This document shows positions 1-10,558 of a stretch of 64,000 bases of DNA, piece by piece; the stretch's first letter is position 1; the number at the start of each line of letters is the position of its first letter. Source of the DNA: Nocardioides luteus. Lineage in GTDB: Bacteria; Actinomycetota; Actinomycetes; Propionibacteriales; Nocardioidaceae. The notes beneath the pieces are model-generated. The model was not told where the DNA came from. It saw only the letters and a program-made list of their open reading frames with translations, and made no database searches. Made by a program: the position numbers and the translations under genes. The DNA is taken from assembly GCF_015752315.1 (NCBI RefSeq), contig NZ_JADOVJ010000001.1:1542501-1606500 (forward strand). Reading direction: 5' to 3'.

Positions 1-1513
<1,513 letters not shown>

Positions 1514-1684
1514 TCATAAACCCTCAACAAAAACAACAACCATCGAAGACTGATTCTTTGATGAGACTGTTCGCGTCCACACCAACTAGCAACAAGCTAG
1601 AACTGAACAATGGCTTGGCCACCCCAAGCAGCTCTGCCTGGCAGCGAAAGCGCCGGCGGATGAGTGCGGGGGTGAGTCGATAGA

Positions 1685-1802
1685 GTTACGGCGGCCATAG
1701 CGAAGGGGAAATACCCGGTCCCATCCCGAACCCGGAAGTCAAGCCCTTCAGCGCCGATGGTACTGCAACCGAGAGGCTGTGGGAGAGTAGGACGCCGCCG
1801 GA
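1685..1802 (+). rRNA. rrf: 5S ribosomal RNA
   Basis: The sequence starts gttacggcggccatagcg and ends near gccgccggac, and the two ends pair as the 5S helix I. The internal ggtcccatcccgaacccg block is the conserved 5S loop B/helix III region. The 171-base spacer between the 23S and 5S genes (1514-1684) shows no tRNA and no coding region; it is presumably removed during rRNA processing. Ends are accurate to a few bases. Confidence 0.96.
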
Positions 1803-1813
1803 CAAAATTTCAG

Positions 1814-1850
1814 GTAGAGGCCGCCCTTTTGGGCGGCCTCTACTGCTTTT
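1814..1850 (+). terminator. Intrinsic terminator of the rrn operon
   Basis: A perfect 13-bp stem (gtagaggccgccc at 1814-1826, complement at 1831-1843) has a tttt loop and is followed by tgctttt. It begins about 12 bases after the 5S end, which is the usual position of an rrn terminator. Confidence 0.93.
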
Positions 1851-1930
1851 ACCAGCACCGATCTTGTCTGCACAATGATCTGGGGATCTTTCGAAGTCGG
1901 CTGCCAGAGGCAGCAGTGAGGATGGCAGCT

Positions 1931-3040
1931 ATGGCTGACGAGCGCCGTAGCAACAGGGGCGGTAAGCCCGCCGGACGCCCGGGGCGTCCGAAGAGCTCGG
2001 GTTCATCCGCTGGTGGCCGTGGAGGCCGATCGGGCGGCGGTCGGCCGGGCACCGGCGCCGGTCGCAGCAGCGACCGTCGTGACGGTGGCGGCGGCCGCGG
2101 AGGCGAGCAGCGCCGTGACGGTGCTCGTGGCGGAGACCAGCGCCGTGACGGCGGTCGTGGCGGCGAGGAGCGTCGCGACGGCAAGCCCTCGACCGGGCGC
2201 GGCGGTCCGCGCGCAGGTGGCCGTCCTGACGGTCCGAAGCGCGGCGGCGGCAGCGACCGCAAGGGCGGTTACTCCAAGGACCGCGGCGGCAGGCCTGGTG
2301 GCAAGCCGCAGCGGCGCTTCGACGAGCCGCGCGAGGAGCGTACGGCGGACCAGCGGGCCTACGACGGTCCGGAGCTGCCGGACGAGGTGACCGGCAAGGA
2401 GCTCGACCGGTCCATCGCGGCTCAGCTGCGCGGTCTCCCGGAGAAGCTGGCGGCGCGGATCGCCCGCCACCTGGTCGCTGCCGACATGTTCATCGACTCC
2501 GACCCCGAGCTGGCCTACCAGCACGCCAAGGCGGCCAAGTCGCGTACGCAGCGGATCGCCGTGATCCGTGAGGCGCTGGGGGAGGCGGCGTACGCGGCCG
2601 GCCACTACGCCGAGGCGCTGGCTGAGCTGCGCGCGGCGAAGCGGATGAACGGGGCGACGGCCTACCTGCCGATCATGGCGGACTGCCACCGTGCGCTGGG
2701 CCAGCCCGAGCAGGCCATCAAGCTCGCTCACAGCCCGTCCGTGGTGAACTTCGAGGCGCCGGCGAAGGCCGAGATGACGATCGTCGAGGCCGGTGCTCGC
2801 CGCGACATGGGCCAGTACGACGCGGCCCTGCGCATCCTCGAGCAGTCGCCGCTCAACAACAAGAGCCGCGAGCCGTGGGTGGTGCGGCTGCGCTACGCCT
2901 ACGCCGACACGCTCCAGGACGCCGGCCGGGACAAGGACGCGCTGACCTGGTTCCACCGCACCTACGCGATCGACGCCGACGAGATCACCGACGCCGCGGC
3001 GCGGGCCGAGGCGCTCGAGAAGACGGTCGAGAGGGACTGA
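1931..3040 (+). CDS. RG-rich N-terminus plus TPR-like helical repeat protein
   Basis: A 369-residue protein. Residues 1-128 are low complexity and very rich in Arg and Gly, with about three tandem copies of a ten-residue unit of the type GGEQRRDGAR near residues 57-85. Residues 150-365 are alpha-helical and alanine-rich with tetratricopeptide-like helix pairs (for example YQHAKAAKSRTQRIAVIREA and YAEALAELRAAKRMNG). RG-rich tails commonly bind RNA and TPR arrays bind proteins, so an RNA-associated scaffold is possible; this is inference. The open frame runs back into the 5S gene, so I chose the ATG at 1931, which has gtgagg about nine bases upstream; the ATG at 1922 abuts that site and fits less well. 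Similar proteins occur in actinobacteria as TPR-containing proteins of unknown role. Confidence 0.85.
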   Translation: MADERRSNRGGKPAGRPGRPKSSGSSAGGRGGRSGGGRPGTGAGRSSDRRDGGGGRGGEQRRDGARGGDQRRDGGRGGEERRDGKPSTGRGGPRAGGRPDGPKRGGGSDRKGGYSKDRGGRPGGKPQRRFDEPREERTADQRAYDGPELPDEVTGKELDRSIAAQLRGLPEKLAARIARHLVAADMFIDSDPELAYQHAKAAKSRTQRIAVIREALGEAAYAAGHYAEALAELRAAKRMNGATAYLPIMADCHRALGQPEQAIKLAHSPSVVNFEAPAKAEMTIVEAGARRDMGQYDAALRILEQSPLNNKSREPWVVRLRYAYADTLQDAGRDKDALTWFHRTYAIDADEITDAAARAEALEKTVERD

Positions 3041-3060
3041 GTCCCTCATCGGTTCGGGTA

Positions 3061-3104
3061 GTCAGTGGCGATCGACCTCTGTGTCGGTCGCCACTGACCG
3101 TTTT
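3061..3104 (+). terminator. Intrinsic terminator after the TPR gene
   Basis: A 16-bp stem with one G-T pair (3061-3076 with 3083-3098), six-base loop, then cgtttt. It lies 20 bases after the stop codon of the RG/TPR gene. Confidence 0.9.
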
Positions 3105-3247
3105 GCCTCGATACTGGAGATCCTGGGCCGGGTAGGTAAGAATGGACTGCACAACTACATTCATGTGATCCACCGAAGTGTTTCCTTCACGCATGATCGA
3201 GCCCGCTGGGGAAGGCGTAGCTCGCGCCGCAACGAAGGAGATATTCG

Positions 3248-3778
3248 GTGACCACTCAGATCAAGGACCCGAGCGCCTCGCGTGGTATCGCCCGAGGCGT
3301 TGTGTTCGTGCATTCGGCTCCCTCCGCGCTCTGCCCTCACATCGAATGGGCCGTCGCGGGGGTTCTAGGTGTGCCGGTGAACTTCGACTGGACGGCGCAG
3401 CCCGCCCAGGCCGGCACCTACCGAGCCGAGCTCTTCTGGTCGGGTGCGATCGGTTCTGCGGCGGCCATCGCCTCGGCGCTCAAGGGATGGACGCACCTGC
3501 GCTTCGAGGTCACCGAGGACGCCACGTCCACCTCCGAGGGTGCGCGCTACTCCTTCACCCCCGACCTCGGCGTCTTCCACGCCGTCACCGGGATGCACGG
3601 GGACATCATGATCCCGGAGGACCGGCTCAAGGCCGCGGTCGTGAAGGCCTCTCTCGGCGACACCACGCTCGAGCTCGAGGTGGACAAGCTCCTCGGCAAG
3701 CCGTGGGACGACGAGCTGGAGACGTTCCGTCACGCGGGAGAGGGCGCGCCCGTACGCTGGCTGCACCAGGTCGTCTGA
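3248..3778 (+). CDS. DUF3145 family protein
   Basis: A 176-residue soluble protein that I recognise as the actinobacterial DUF3145 family, of unknown function. It opens with a GTG at 3248 preceded by an excellent ribosome binding site (aaggagat, about six bases upstream). Family members are usually encoded next to the fabF end of the type II fatty acid synthesis cluster in actinobacteria, as here, where the carboxylase and fab genes converge on it. The sequence has a central stretch with the motif GWTHLRFEVTED and no signal peptide or membrane segment. A link to lipid synthesis rests on neighbourhood only. Confidence 0.9.
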   Translation: MTTQIKDPSASRGIARGVVFVHSAPSALCPHIEWAVAGVLGVPVNFDWTAQPAQAGTYRAELFWSGAIGSAAAIASALKGWTHLRFEVTEDATSTSEGARYSFTPDLGVFHAVTGMHGDIMIPEDRLKAAVVKASLGDTTLELEVDKLLGKPWDDELETFRHAGEGAPVRWLHQVV

Positions 3779-3814
3779 GCGACCCGTCGGCCGCAGAGCA
3801 CGGCCGACGACCGA

Positions 3815-3848
3815 CAGAGGCCCCGGAGCGTGAACTCCGGGGCCTCTG
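3815..3848. terminator. Bidirectional terminator between DUF3145 and accD
   Basis: A perfect 14-bp inverted repeat (cagaggccccggag at 3815-3828, complement at 3835-3848, loop cgtgaa) lies in the 92-base gap between two convergent genes. There is no clear T tract on either side, but its place and strength suit termination from both sides. Confidence 0.75.
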
Positions 3849-3870
3849 TGCGTTGTCTGGCCGGTGTCGG

Positions 3871-5315
3871 TCAGAGGGGGATGTTGCCGTGAGCACCGCG
3901 GCGTACGCCGACGGTCTGGATCGCGTCCTCGAAGGCGGCAGCGATCGCGCTGCGGGTGGCCGAGGGCTCGATGACCTCGTCCACGACGCCGATCTCGACG
4001 GCCTTGTCGACACCGCCGGCGAGACGCTCGTGCTCGGCTGCGAGCTCCGCCTCGACCTGAGGACGGAGGTCTGGCGCGACCTCGGCGAGCTTGCGGCGGT
4101 GCAGGATGCGGATGGCGGCGACCGGACCCATGACCGCGACCTCGGCGCCCGGCCAGGCGAAGACCTTGGTCGCACCGAGGGAGCGGGCGTTCATGGCGAT
4201 GTAGGCGCCACCGTAGGTCTTGCGGGTCACCAGGGTGACCCGGGGGACCACACACTCGCCGAAGGCGTGCAGGAGCTTGGCGCCGCGGCGGACGACCCCG
4301 TCCCACTCCTGACCGACGCCCGGCAGGTAGCCCGGGACGTCGACGACGACGATCAGCGGGACGCCGAGCGAGTCGCAGAGACGTACGAACCGGGAGGCCT
4401 TCTCCGCGGAGAGGGAGTCGAGGCAGCCGCCGAGCCGCAGCGGGTTGTTGGCCACGACACCGACGGTGCGGCCGCCGAAGCGGCCCAGGGCGGTGACGAT
4501 GTTGGGTGCCCAGCGCGCGTGCAGCTCCTGGGTGGTGCCCTCGTCGAGGATGTTCTCCACGAGCGGGTGTACGTCGTAGGCGCGCTTCTTCGACTCCGGC
4601 AGCTGCTCGGCGAGGTCCTTGTCCTCCACCGCGGCGACGTCGAGGCCGCCCTGGGAGCCGAGGAGGGAGGTGACCGTGCGGGCCTTGTCGAGCGCCTCGC
4701 GCTCGGACTCGGTGAGGATGTGGACGACACCGGAGCGGCGGCCGTGCGGCTCGGGGCCGCCGAGGCGCAGCATGTCGACGTCCTCACCGGTGACGGAGCG
4801 TACGACGTCGGGCCCGGTCACGAAGATGCGGCCTTCGGGGCCGAGGATGACGACGTCGGTGAGGGCGGGACCGTACGCAGCGCCGCCGGCCGCGGGGCCG
4901 AGGACGACCGAGATCTGCGGGATCTTGCCGCTGGCCTGCGTCATCGCGTGGAAGATCCGGCCCACGGCGTGCAGGGAGAGCACGCCCTCGGCGAGCCGGG
5001 CACCGCCCGAGTGCCACAGGCCGATGATCGGGATGCCGTCGGTCATCGCCCGGTGGTAGGCGTCGACGACCACACGGCAGCCGAGGTCGCCCATCGCGCC
5101 GCCCATGACGGTGGCGTCGGAGCAGAAGGCGACCGCGCGGGTGCCGTCGACCTCGCCGACGGCGGCCAGCATGCCGGAATCGTCGTCGGGGGAGATGAGC
5201 TTGACGGTGCCCTCGTCGAAGAGCGCCTTCAGACGGGTCAGCGGGTTGCGCGGGTCCTGGTCACGAGGAAGCTTCTGCTTCGCCGCGGGGGCCGGCGCAG
5301 GCGCCGTGATCGTCA

Positions 5316-5316
<1 letters not shown>
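3871..5316 (-). CDS. accD: Acyl-CoA (acetyl/propionyl-CoA) carboxylase beta subunit, AccD6-like
   Basis: A 481-residue carboxyltransferase beta subunit of a biotin-dependent acyl-CoA carboxylase, which moves the carboxyl group from biotin to acetyl- or propionyl-CoA to make malonyl- or methylmalonyl-CoA. Both crotonase-like halves are visible: the N-terminal CoA-site region GLWHSGGARLAEG and GPAAGGAAYGPALTD (residues about 100-150), and the C-terminal carboxybiotin-site region VVVDVPGYLPGVGQE with RKTYGGAYIAMNARSLGA (about 325-380). Length is slightly below the roughly 530 of PccB. The ATG overlaps the fabF stop by one base (TGATG), so the two are translationally coupled. Position at the end of the fab operon matches accD6 in Mycobacterium, so malonyl-CoA supply for fatty acid synthesis is likely. 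The biotinylated alpha subunit is not in this window. Confidence 0.93.
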
Positions 5317-6584
<1,268 letters not shown>

Positions 6585-6631
6585 GTGGTCTCCGTGGGGT
6601 GTTCGGCGCGTTGGGATCGGGTGACGAAGGT

Positions 6632-6669
6632 CCGGCGGCTCGGCCTGGGAGGGTTGGCCGAGCCGCCGG
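6632..6669 (-). promoter_or_regulatory. Intercistronic hairpin between acpP and fabF
   Basis: A perfect 14-bp GC-only-plus-one-AT inverted repeat (6632-6645 with 6656-6669, ten-base loop) starts seven bases downstream of the acpP stop codon in the minus-strand transcript. No T tract follows. It could be a partial terminator or a 3' stabiliser that raises acpP message over fabF. Confidence 0.65.
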
Positions 6670-6675
6670 GGCGCG

Positions 6676-6927
6676 TCAGGCGTTCGCGGAAGCCTTCTCG
6701 ATGAAGCTCACCGCGTCGCCAACGGTCTTGAGGTTCTTGACCTCCTCGTCGGGGATGGATACGCCGAACTTCTCCTCGGCGGCAACGACGACCTCGACCA
6801 TGGACAGCGAGTCGACGTCGAGGTCGTCGACGAAGGACTTGTCGAGCTGGACGTCGGCGACATCGATGCCGGCGACCTCGTTGACGATCTCGGCGAGGTC
6901 GGAGCGGATCTCTTCGGTGGTGGCCAT
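6676..6927 (-). CDS. acpP: Acyl carrier protein
   Basis: An 83-residue acidic four-helix acyl carrier protein that carries growing fatty acyl chains on phosphopantetheine. The attachment site is Ser40 in the DVDSLSMVE motif. The start ATG has gagaggaag about nine bases upstream. It sits between fabH and fabF in the order fabD-fabH-acpP-fabF, as in Streptomyces. The downstream hairpin may let it be made in excess of the enzymes, which would match the known abundance of ACP. Confidence 0.97.
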   Translation of the reverse strand: MATTEEIRSDLAEIVNEVAGIDVADVQLDKSFVDDLDVDSLSMVEVVVAAEEKFGVSIPDEEVKNLKTVGDAVSFIEKASANA

Positions 6928-6983
6928 GTGTGGTGCTTCCTCTCGGATTTTCTTTGTGGTGAAACTCTGGGTGGTGCGGGGGA

Positions 6984-7970
6984 CTAGGGCAGGACGACGA
7001 CCTGGGCGGCGTAGACCAGACCGGCGCCGAATGCGATGAGCAGAGCGGTGTCGCCCGACTGAGCCTGCCCTTCTTCGATCATCCGCTCAAGAGCCAACGG
7101 GACCGAGGCGGCCGACGTGTTGCCCATGGTGGCGATGTCGCGGGCGATCTTGACCGACTCCGGGAGCTTCATGGAGCGGGCCAGGGCGTCGACGATACGC
7201 ATGTTGGCCTGGTGCGGGACGAAGCAGTCGAGCTCGTCGGCGGTGATGCCGGCCTTCTCGAGCGCCTCCTGGCCGACCTTGGCCATCGCGAAGGAGGCCC
7301 ACCGGAAGACGGGGTTGCCCTCCATCGTCAGCCAGGGCGTCTCCTTGGCCTCGTTGGCCACGAACCAGTCGGGTGTCTGGATCAGCTCGGCCTTGTCGCC
7401 GGAGGAGCCCCACACGACCGGTCCGATCCCGGGCTCCTCGCTCGGGCCGACGACCGCTGCACCCGCGCCGTCGGCGAAGATGAAGGCGGTGCCACGGTCG
7501 TGCGGGTTGGTGATGTCGGAGAGCCGCTCGACGCCGATGACGAGTACGTGACGGGCGCTGCCGCCGCGGATGAAGTCGTTGGCCATCGCGATGCCGTGGC
7601 AGAAGCCGGCACAGGCGGCCGAGATGTCGAAGGCGGCCGGGTTGTCGGCACCGAGCTCGTCGGCGATCAGCGCCGCGACCGCGGGGGTCTGGCGCATGTG
7701 GCTGACCGTCGCGACGATGACGCAGTCGATCTGGTCGATGCCGATCCCGGCGTGCTCGAGGGCCTTGCGGGAGGCGGCGACCGACATCATCTGCACGGTC
7801 TCCTCGTCGTTCGCCCAGCGGCGCTCGACGATGCCGGATCGGGTGCGGATCCACTCGTCCGAGGAGTCGATGAGGCCGACGATCTCGCTGTTGGGGATCA
7901 CCCGGCTGGGGCGGTAGCCGCCCACACCGAGGATGCGGGCGTTCGGGGCACCTGTAGGGGCTGAGATCAC
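6984..7970 (-). CDS. fabH: Beta-ketoacyl-ACP synthase III (KAS III)
   Basis: A 328-residue initiating condensing enzyme that joins an acyl-CoA starter to malonyl-ACP. With the GTG at 7970 as start, the catalytic residues are Cys120 in DISAACAGF, His253 in VPHQANMRI and Asn284 in TMGNTSAAS. The frame is open further upstream to 8048, but that stretch lies inside fabD and is proline/arginine-rich; the GTG overlaps the fabD stop as GTGA, a usual coupling arrangement, and gives the standard family N-terminus. In actinobacteria FabH often sets the use of branched starters; that specificity cannot be read here. Confidence 0.95.
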   Translation of the reverse strand: MISAPTGAPNARILGVGGYRPSRVIPNSEIVGLIDSSDEWIRTRSGIVERRWANDEETVQMMSVAASRKALEHAGIGIDQIDCVIVATVSHMRQTPAVAALIADELGADNPAAFDISAACAGFCHGIAMANDFIRGGSARHVLVIGVERLSDITNPHDRGTAFIFADGAGAAVVGPSEEPGIGPVVWGSSGDKAELIQTPDWFVANEAKETPWLTMEGNPVFRWASFAMAKVGQEALEKAGITADELDCFVPHQANMRIVDALARSMKLPESVKIARDIATMGNTSAASVPLALERMIEEGQAQSGDTALLIAFGAGLVYAAQVVVLP

Positions 7971-9157
7971 GAGTGCTGCGCTCCCGTCGGGTGCAGGCGG
8001 AGCAGGGGCTGACCGGGGGAGACGAGGTCGCCGTCCTCGACCAGCCACTCGATGACCTCGCCACCGTGGGCCGAGGTGATCGCGATCGTGTCGCGGAGGC
8101 TGGCGATCGCACCGATCTCGGTGCCGGCCGGGATCACGTCGAGGCCGGACACCGTCTCGGAGAGCTTGAAGGTGCCCTTGGAGGGGGAGACGACCATGCG
8201 CCAGGTCGGCGTGGTCTCGATCGGGTTGGCCTCGCCGTGCTTCTCGACGAACGCGCGGGCGTCCTCGAGCTGGTCGGGCGTCTTCAGGGCGAAGGTCTCG
8301 ACGCCCTTGAGGGCTCGCTTGGCGATCCCGGTCAGGGTGCCGGCCGGCGGCATCTCCAGGATGCCGGTCACGCCGATGTCGGACATGGTGTCGAGGCAGA
8401 GGTCCCAGCGCACCGGGTTGGCGATCTGGCCGACGATCCGGTCCAGCGCCTTGGCGCCGTCGTGGACGATCTGGCCGTCCTTGTTGCTGATCAGGCGCGT
8501 ACGCGGGTCGTGGGTCGAGACGCTCTGGGCCAGCCGGGCGAGGTGGCCGACAGCAGGCTCCATGTGCTTGGTGTGGAAGGCGCCGGCGACGCTGAGCGGC
8601 ATCAGCCGGGCCTTGGCGGGCGGCTCGGCGGCGAAGGCCTCGAGCTGCTCGAGCGTGCCCGCGGCGACGATCTGGCCGGGGCCGTTGTCGTTGGCGGGGG
8701 TGAGACCGTGCTTCTCGATCGCGGCGAGGACCTCCTCGCGGACGCCGCCGAGGACGGCGGTCATGCCGGTCGGCGTCTTCGCAGCAGCCTCGGCCATGGC
8801 CTTGCCGCGCTCACGGACGAGGACCATCGCCTGCTCGGCGCTGATCGCGCGAGCGCCGGCGGCGGCGGTGATCTCACCGACGCTGTGGCCGGCGACGGCG
8901 CCGATCTTCGAGAAGGCGTCCGCGGGCTGCGGGAAGAGCTGCAGGGCCGCGACCAGGCCGGTGGCGACCAGCAGGGGCTGGGCGATCTCGGTGGCGCGGA
9001 TGGTCTCGGCATCGGCATTGGTGCCGTAGTCGATCAGGTCGAGGCCTGCGACGGTTGAGAGCCACTCCATACGAGCGGCGAAAGCGGGGTCCTCCAGCCA
9101 CGGGGTGAGGAATCCTGGTGTCTGAGCACCTTGTCCGGGGGCGACAATGACGAGCAC
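7967..9157 (-). CDS. fabD: Malonyl-CoA:ACP transacylase with C-terminal biotinyl/lipoyl-like domain
   Basis: A 396-residue protein. Residues 1-310 are a malonyl-CoA:ACP transacylase with nucleophile Ser92 in GHSVGE, His195 in AGAFHTKHM and the GQGAQ motif at the N-terminus. Residues about 321-396 are extra compared with the usual length near 305-315 and read as a biotinyl/lipoyl hammerhead domain: VVSPSKGTF matches the start of biotin carboxyl carrier domains and GGEVIEWLVEDGDLVSPGQP matches the second half. At the position of the biotin-accepting lysine (EAMKM in carriers) the sequence is ASLRD, with Arg355. So it looks like an unmodifiable carrier-fold appendage. The GTG start at 9157 gives the family N-terminus; the longer frame to 9223 covers the promoter. 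It leads the fab operon. Confidence 0.92.
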   Translation of the reverse strand: MLVIVAPGQGAQTPGFLTPWLEDPAFAARMEWLSTVAGLDLIDYGTNADAETIRATEIAQPLLVATGLVAALQLFPQPADAFSKIGAVAGHSVGEITAAAGARAISAEQAMVLVRERGKAMAEAAAKTPTGMTAVLGGVREEVLAAIEKHGLTPANDNGPGQIVAAGTLEQLEAFAAEPPAKARLMPLSVAGAFHTKHMEPAVGHLARLAQSVSTHDPRTRLISNKDGQIVHDGAKALDRIVGQIANPVRWDLCLDTMSDIGVTGILEMPPAGTLTGIAKRALKGVETFALKTPDQLEDARAFVEKHGEANPIETTPTWRMVVSPSKGTFKLSETVSGLDVIPAGTEIGAIASLRDTIAITSAHGGEVIEWLVEDGDLVSPGQPLLRLHPTGAQHS

Positions 9158-9225
9158 GGAATGATGGTCCCGTCTGGAGGGGTCCTGGTTCACCTTCGGC
9201 GACAACGAATATCTGTCACGCAATC

Positions 9226-9242
9226 TTGTAGGAGTTCTACAA
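9226..9242. promoter_or_regulatory. Palindrome in the fabD promoter region, candidate FasR site
   Basis: A 6-bp inverted repeat, ttgtag-gagtt-ctacaa, lies 69 bases upstream of the fabD start in the 103-base gap between fasR and fabD. In Streptomyces FasR binds the fabD promoter; matching that to this repeat is inference. A possible -10 (gatatt on the minus strand) lies about 15 bases downstream. Confidence 0.45.
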
Positions 9243-9260
9243 TCCGCGCCGGAACCAGTG

Positions 9261-10448
9261 TCAGTGGTCCTGCTGTCGGCCGAGGATCAGCGCGACTTGC
9301 AGCGCCAGAGCGTCCCGTGAGTCGGTCGGGGTGAACCCGGTGAGCTCGGCGACCTGCTTGAGACGGTAGCGCACGGTGTTGGGGTGCACGAAGAGGGTCC
9401 GGCCGGTGGCTTCCAGGCCGCCTCCGGCCGCGAAGTACGCAGCCAGCGTCTCGATCAGCGTGCTGCGGGCCTCCACCAACGGCTGGTAGAGATGCTCGAT
9501 CAGGTAGCGGTGAGCCCACGCGTCGCCGGCCAGGGCCCGTTCCGGCAGGAACGACTGACTGCGCGCCGGACGGGGTGCGTCGGGCCAACCGGGCGCCGCC
9601 CGGTAGGCCGAGAGCGCGGCCCGGGCCGAGTCGGCGGCGGTGGCAAGCCCGGTGGCCATCGGCCCGACCACGACGGGCCCGTCGGCGAAGAGGTCGGCGA
9701 TGCGCTCGGCGGCTTCGAGGGGGTCTTCGATGCCACCGAGCAGCGCGACGAGCCGATCACCCTGGACCGCGCACAGGGTGTGCATGTCGTGGGCGCGGGC
9801 TCGGCGGCGTACCTCCTCCATGGCGGCGTCGAGGCCGATGCCCTCGGGCGCGTGGCCGAGGACGGCGCACAGCTGCAGGTCGGCATCCCAGCCGAGCGCG
9901 CTGGCCCGGGACAGGACGACCTCGTCGGTCTCGGCGCGCAGGACTGCGTCGACCACCAGCGCCTCGAGCCGGGCGTCCCACGCGCCACGCTGCTCGGCGG
10001 CGCGGGCGTAGACCTCGGCGGTGGCGAAGGCGACCTCGCGGGCGTAGCGGCCGATCGCCTCGTGCACGTCGGCGGCGTCCTCGGGGCCGAGCAGGTCGTC
10101 GATGTTGGCCTCGACCACCTCGATCGAGAGGCGGACCAGGTCGACGGTCTGCTGGAGCGTGATGATGCCGGTCAGCGCACGTGGCGCGACGCCGAACATC
10201 GAGGCGGCCAGGTCGGGCTTGGCGGTGTCGGCGGAGGCGCCGCCGGCGTACCAGCCGACGAACTCCTTGATGCCGGCCTGGACGATCAGGCCGACCAGGG
10301 AGCGGTTCTTCGCGGAGAGATCCTTGAACCACGGCATCGCGTCGTCCATCCGCGAGGTCGCTGCGGTCGCCAGCCTGCCGGTGGCACGCCGCAGCGCCTG
10401 CGCGGTGCGCTGGCGGGTGGGAGGGATCACTGCGGTCACGTTGTCCAT
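9261..10448 (-). CDS. fasR: PucR-type transcriptional regulator FasR
   Basis: A 395-residue regulator. The C-terminus (about 325-390) is the PucR-family helix-turn-helix, seen as LAAYFAAGGGLEATGRTLFV then HPNTVRYRLKQVAELTGF. The middle resembles the GGDEF-like domain of CdaR regulators (DLQLCAVLGHAPEG, ERIADLFADGPVVVGP). In Streptomyces coelicolor the gene at this place, fasR, activates fabD-fabH-acpP-fabF, and Mycobacterium tuberculosis has a homologue between aceE and fabD as well. The place directly upstream of fabD, same strand, supports that role. The start is the ATG at 10448, with no strong ribosome binding site. Confidence 0.92.
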   Translation of the reverse strand: MDNVTAVIPPTRQRTAQALRRATGRLATAATSRMDDAMPWFKDLSAKNRSLVGLIVQAGIKEFVGWYAGGASADTAKPDLAASMFGVAPRALTGIITLQQTVDLVRLSIEVVEANIDDLLGPEDAADVHEAIGRYAREVAFATAEVYARAAEQRGAWDARLEALVVDAVLRAETDEVVLSRASALGWDADLQLCAVLGHAPEGIGLDAAMEEVRRRARAHDMHTLCAVQGDRLVALLGGIEDPLEAAERIADLFADGPVVVGPMATGLATAADSARAALSAYRAAPGWPDAPRPARSQSFLPERALAGDAWAHRYLIEHLYQPLVEARSTLIETLAAYFAAGGGLEATGRTLFVHPNTVRYRLKQVAELTGFTPTDSRDALALQVALILGRQQDH

Positions 10449-10475
10449 TCTTGCGCTTAGTACATCTCATGACAT

Positions 10476-10548
10476 GCCGAGTCGGCGCATCCGACCCCTC
10501 TGGCTCGCTTCGCTTCGCCAGACACGGGGTCAGATGCGCCGACTCGGC
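10476..10548 (-). terminator. Long hairpin downstream of aceE
   Basis: A 16-bp perfect stem (gccgagtcggcgcatc at 10476-10491 with 10533-10548) continues inward with gacccc/ggggtc and tctggc/gccaga pairs, giving an almost fully paired 73-base hairpin. It begins 11 bases after the aceE stop and 28 bases before the fasR start. No T tract follows, so termination is likely but not certain; mRNA end protection is the alternative. Confidence 0.7.
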
Positions 10549-10558
10549 GCCACGAGAG

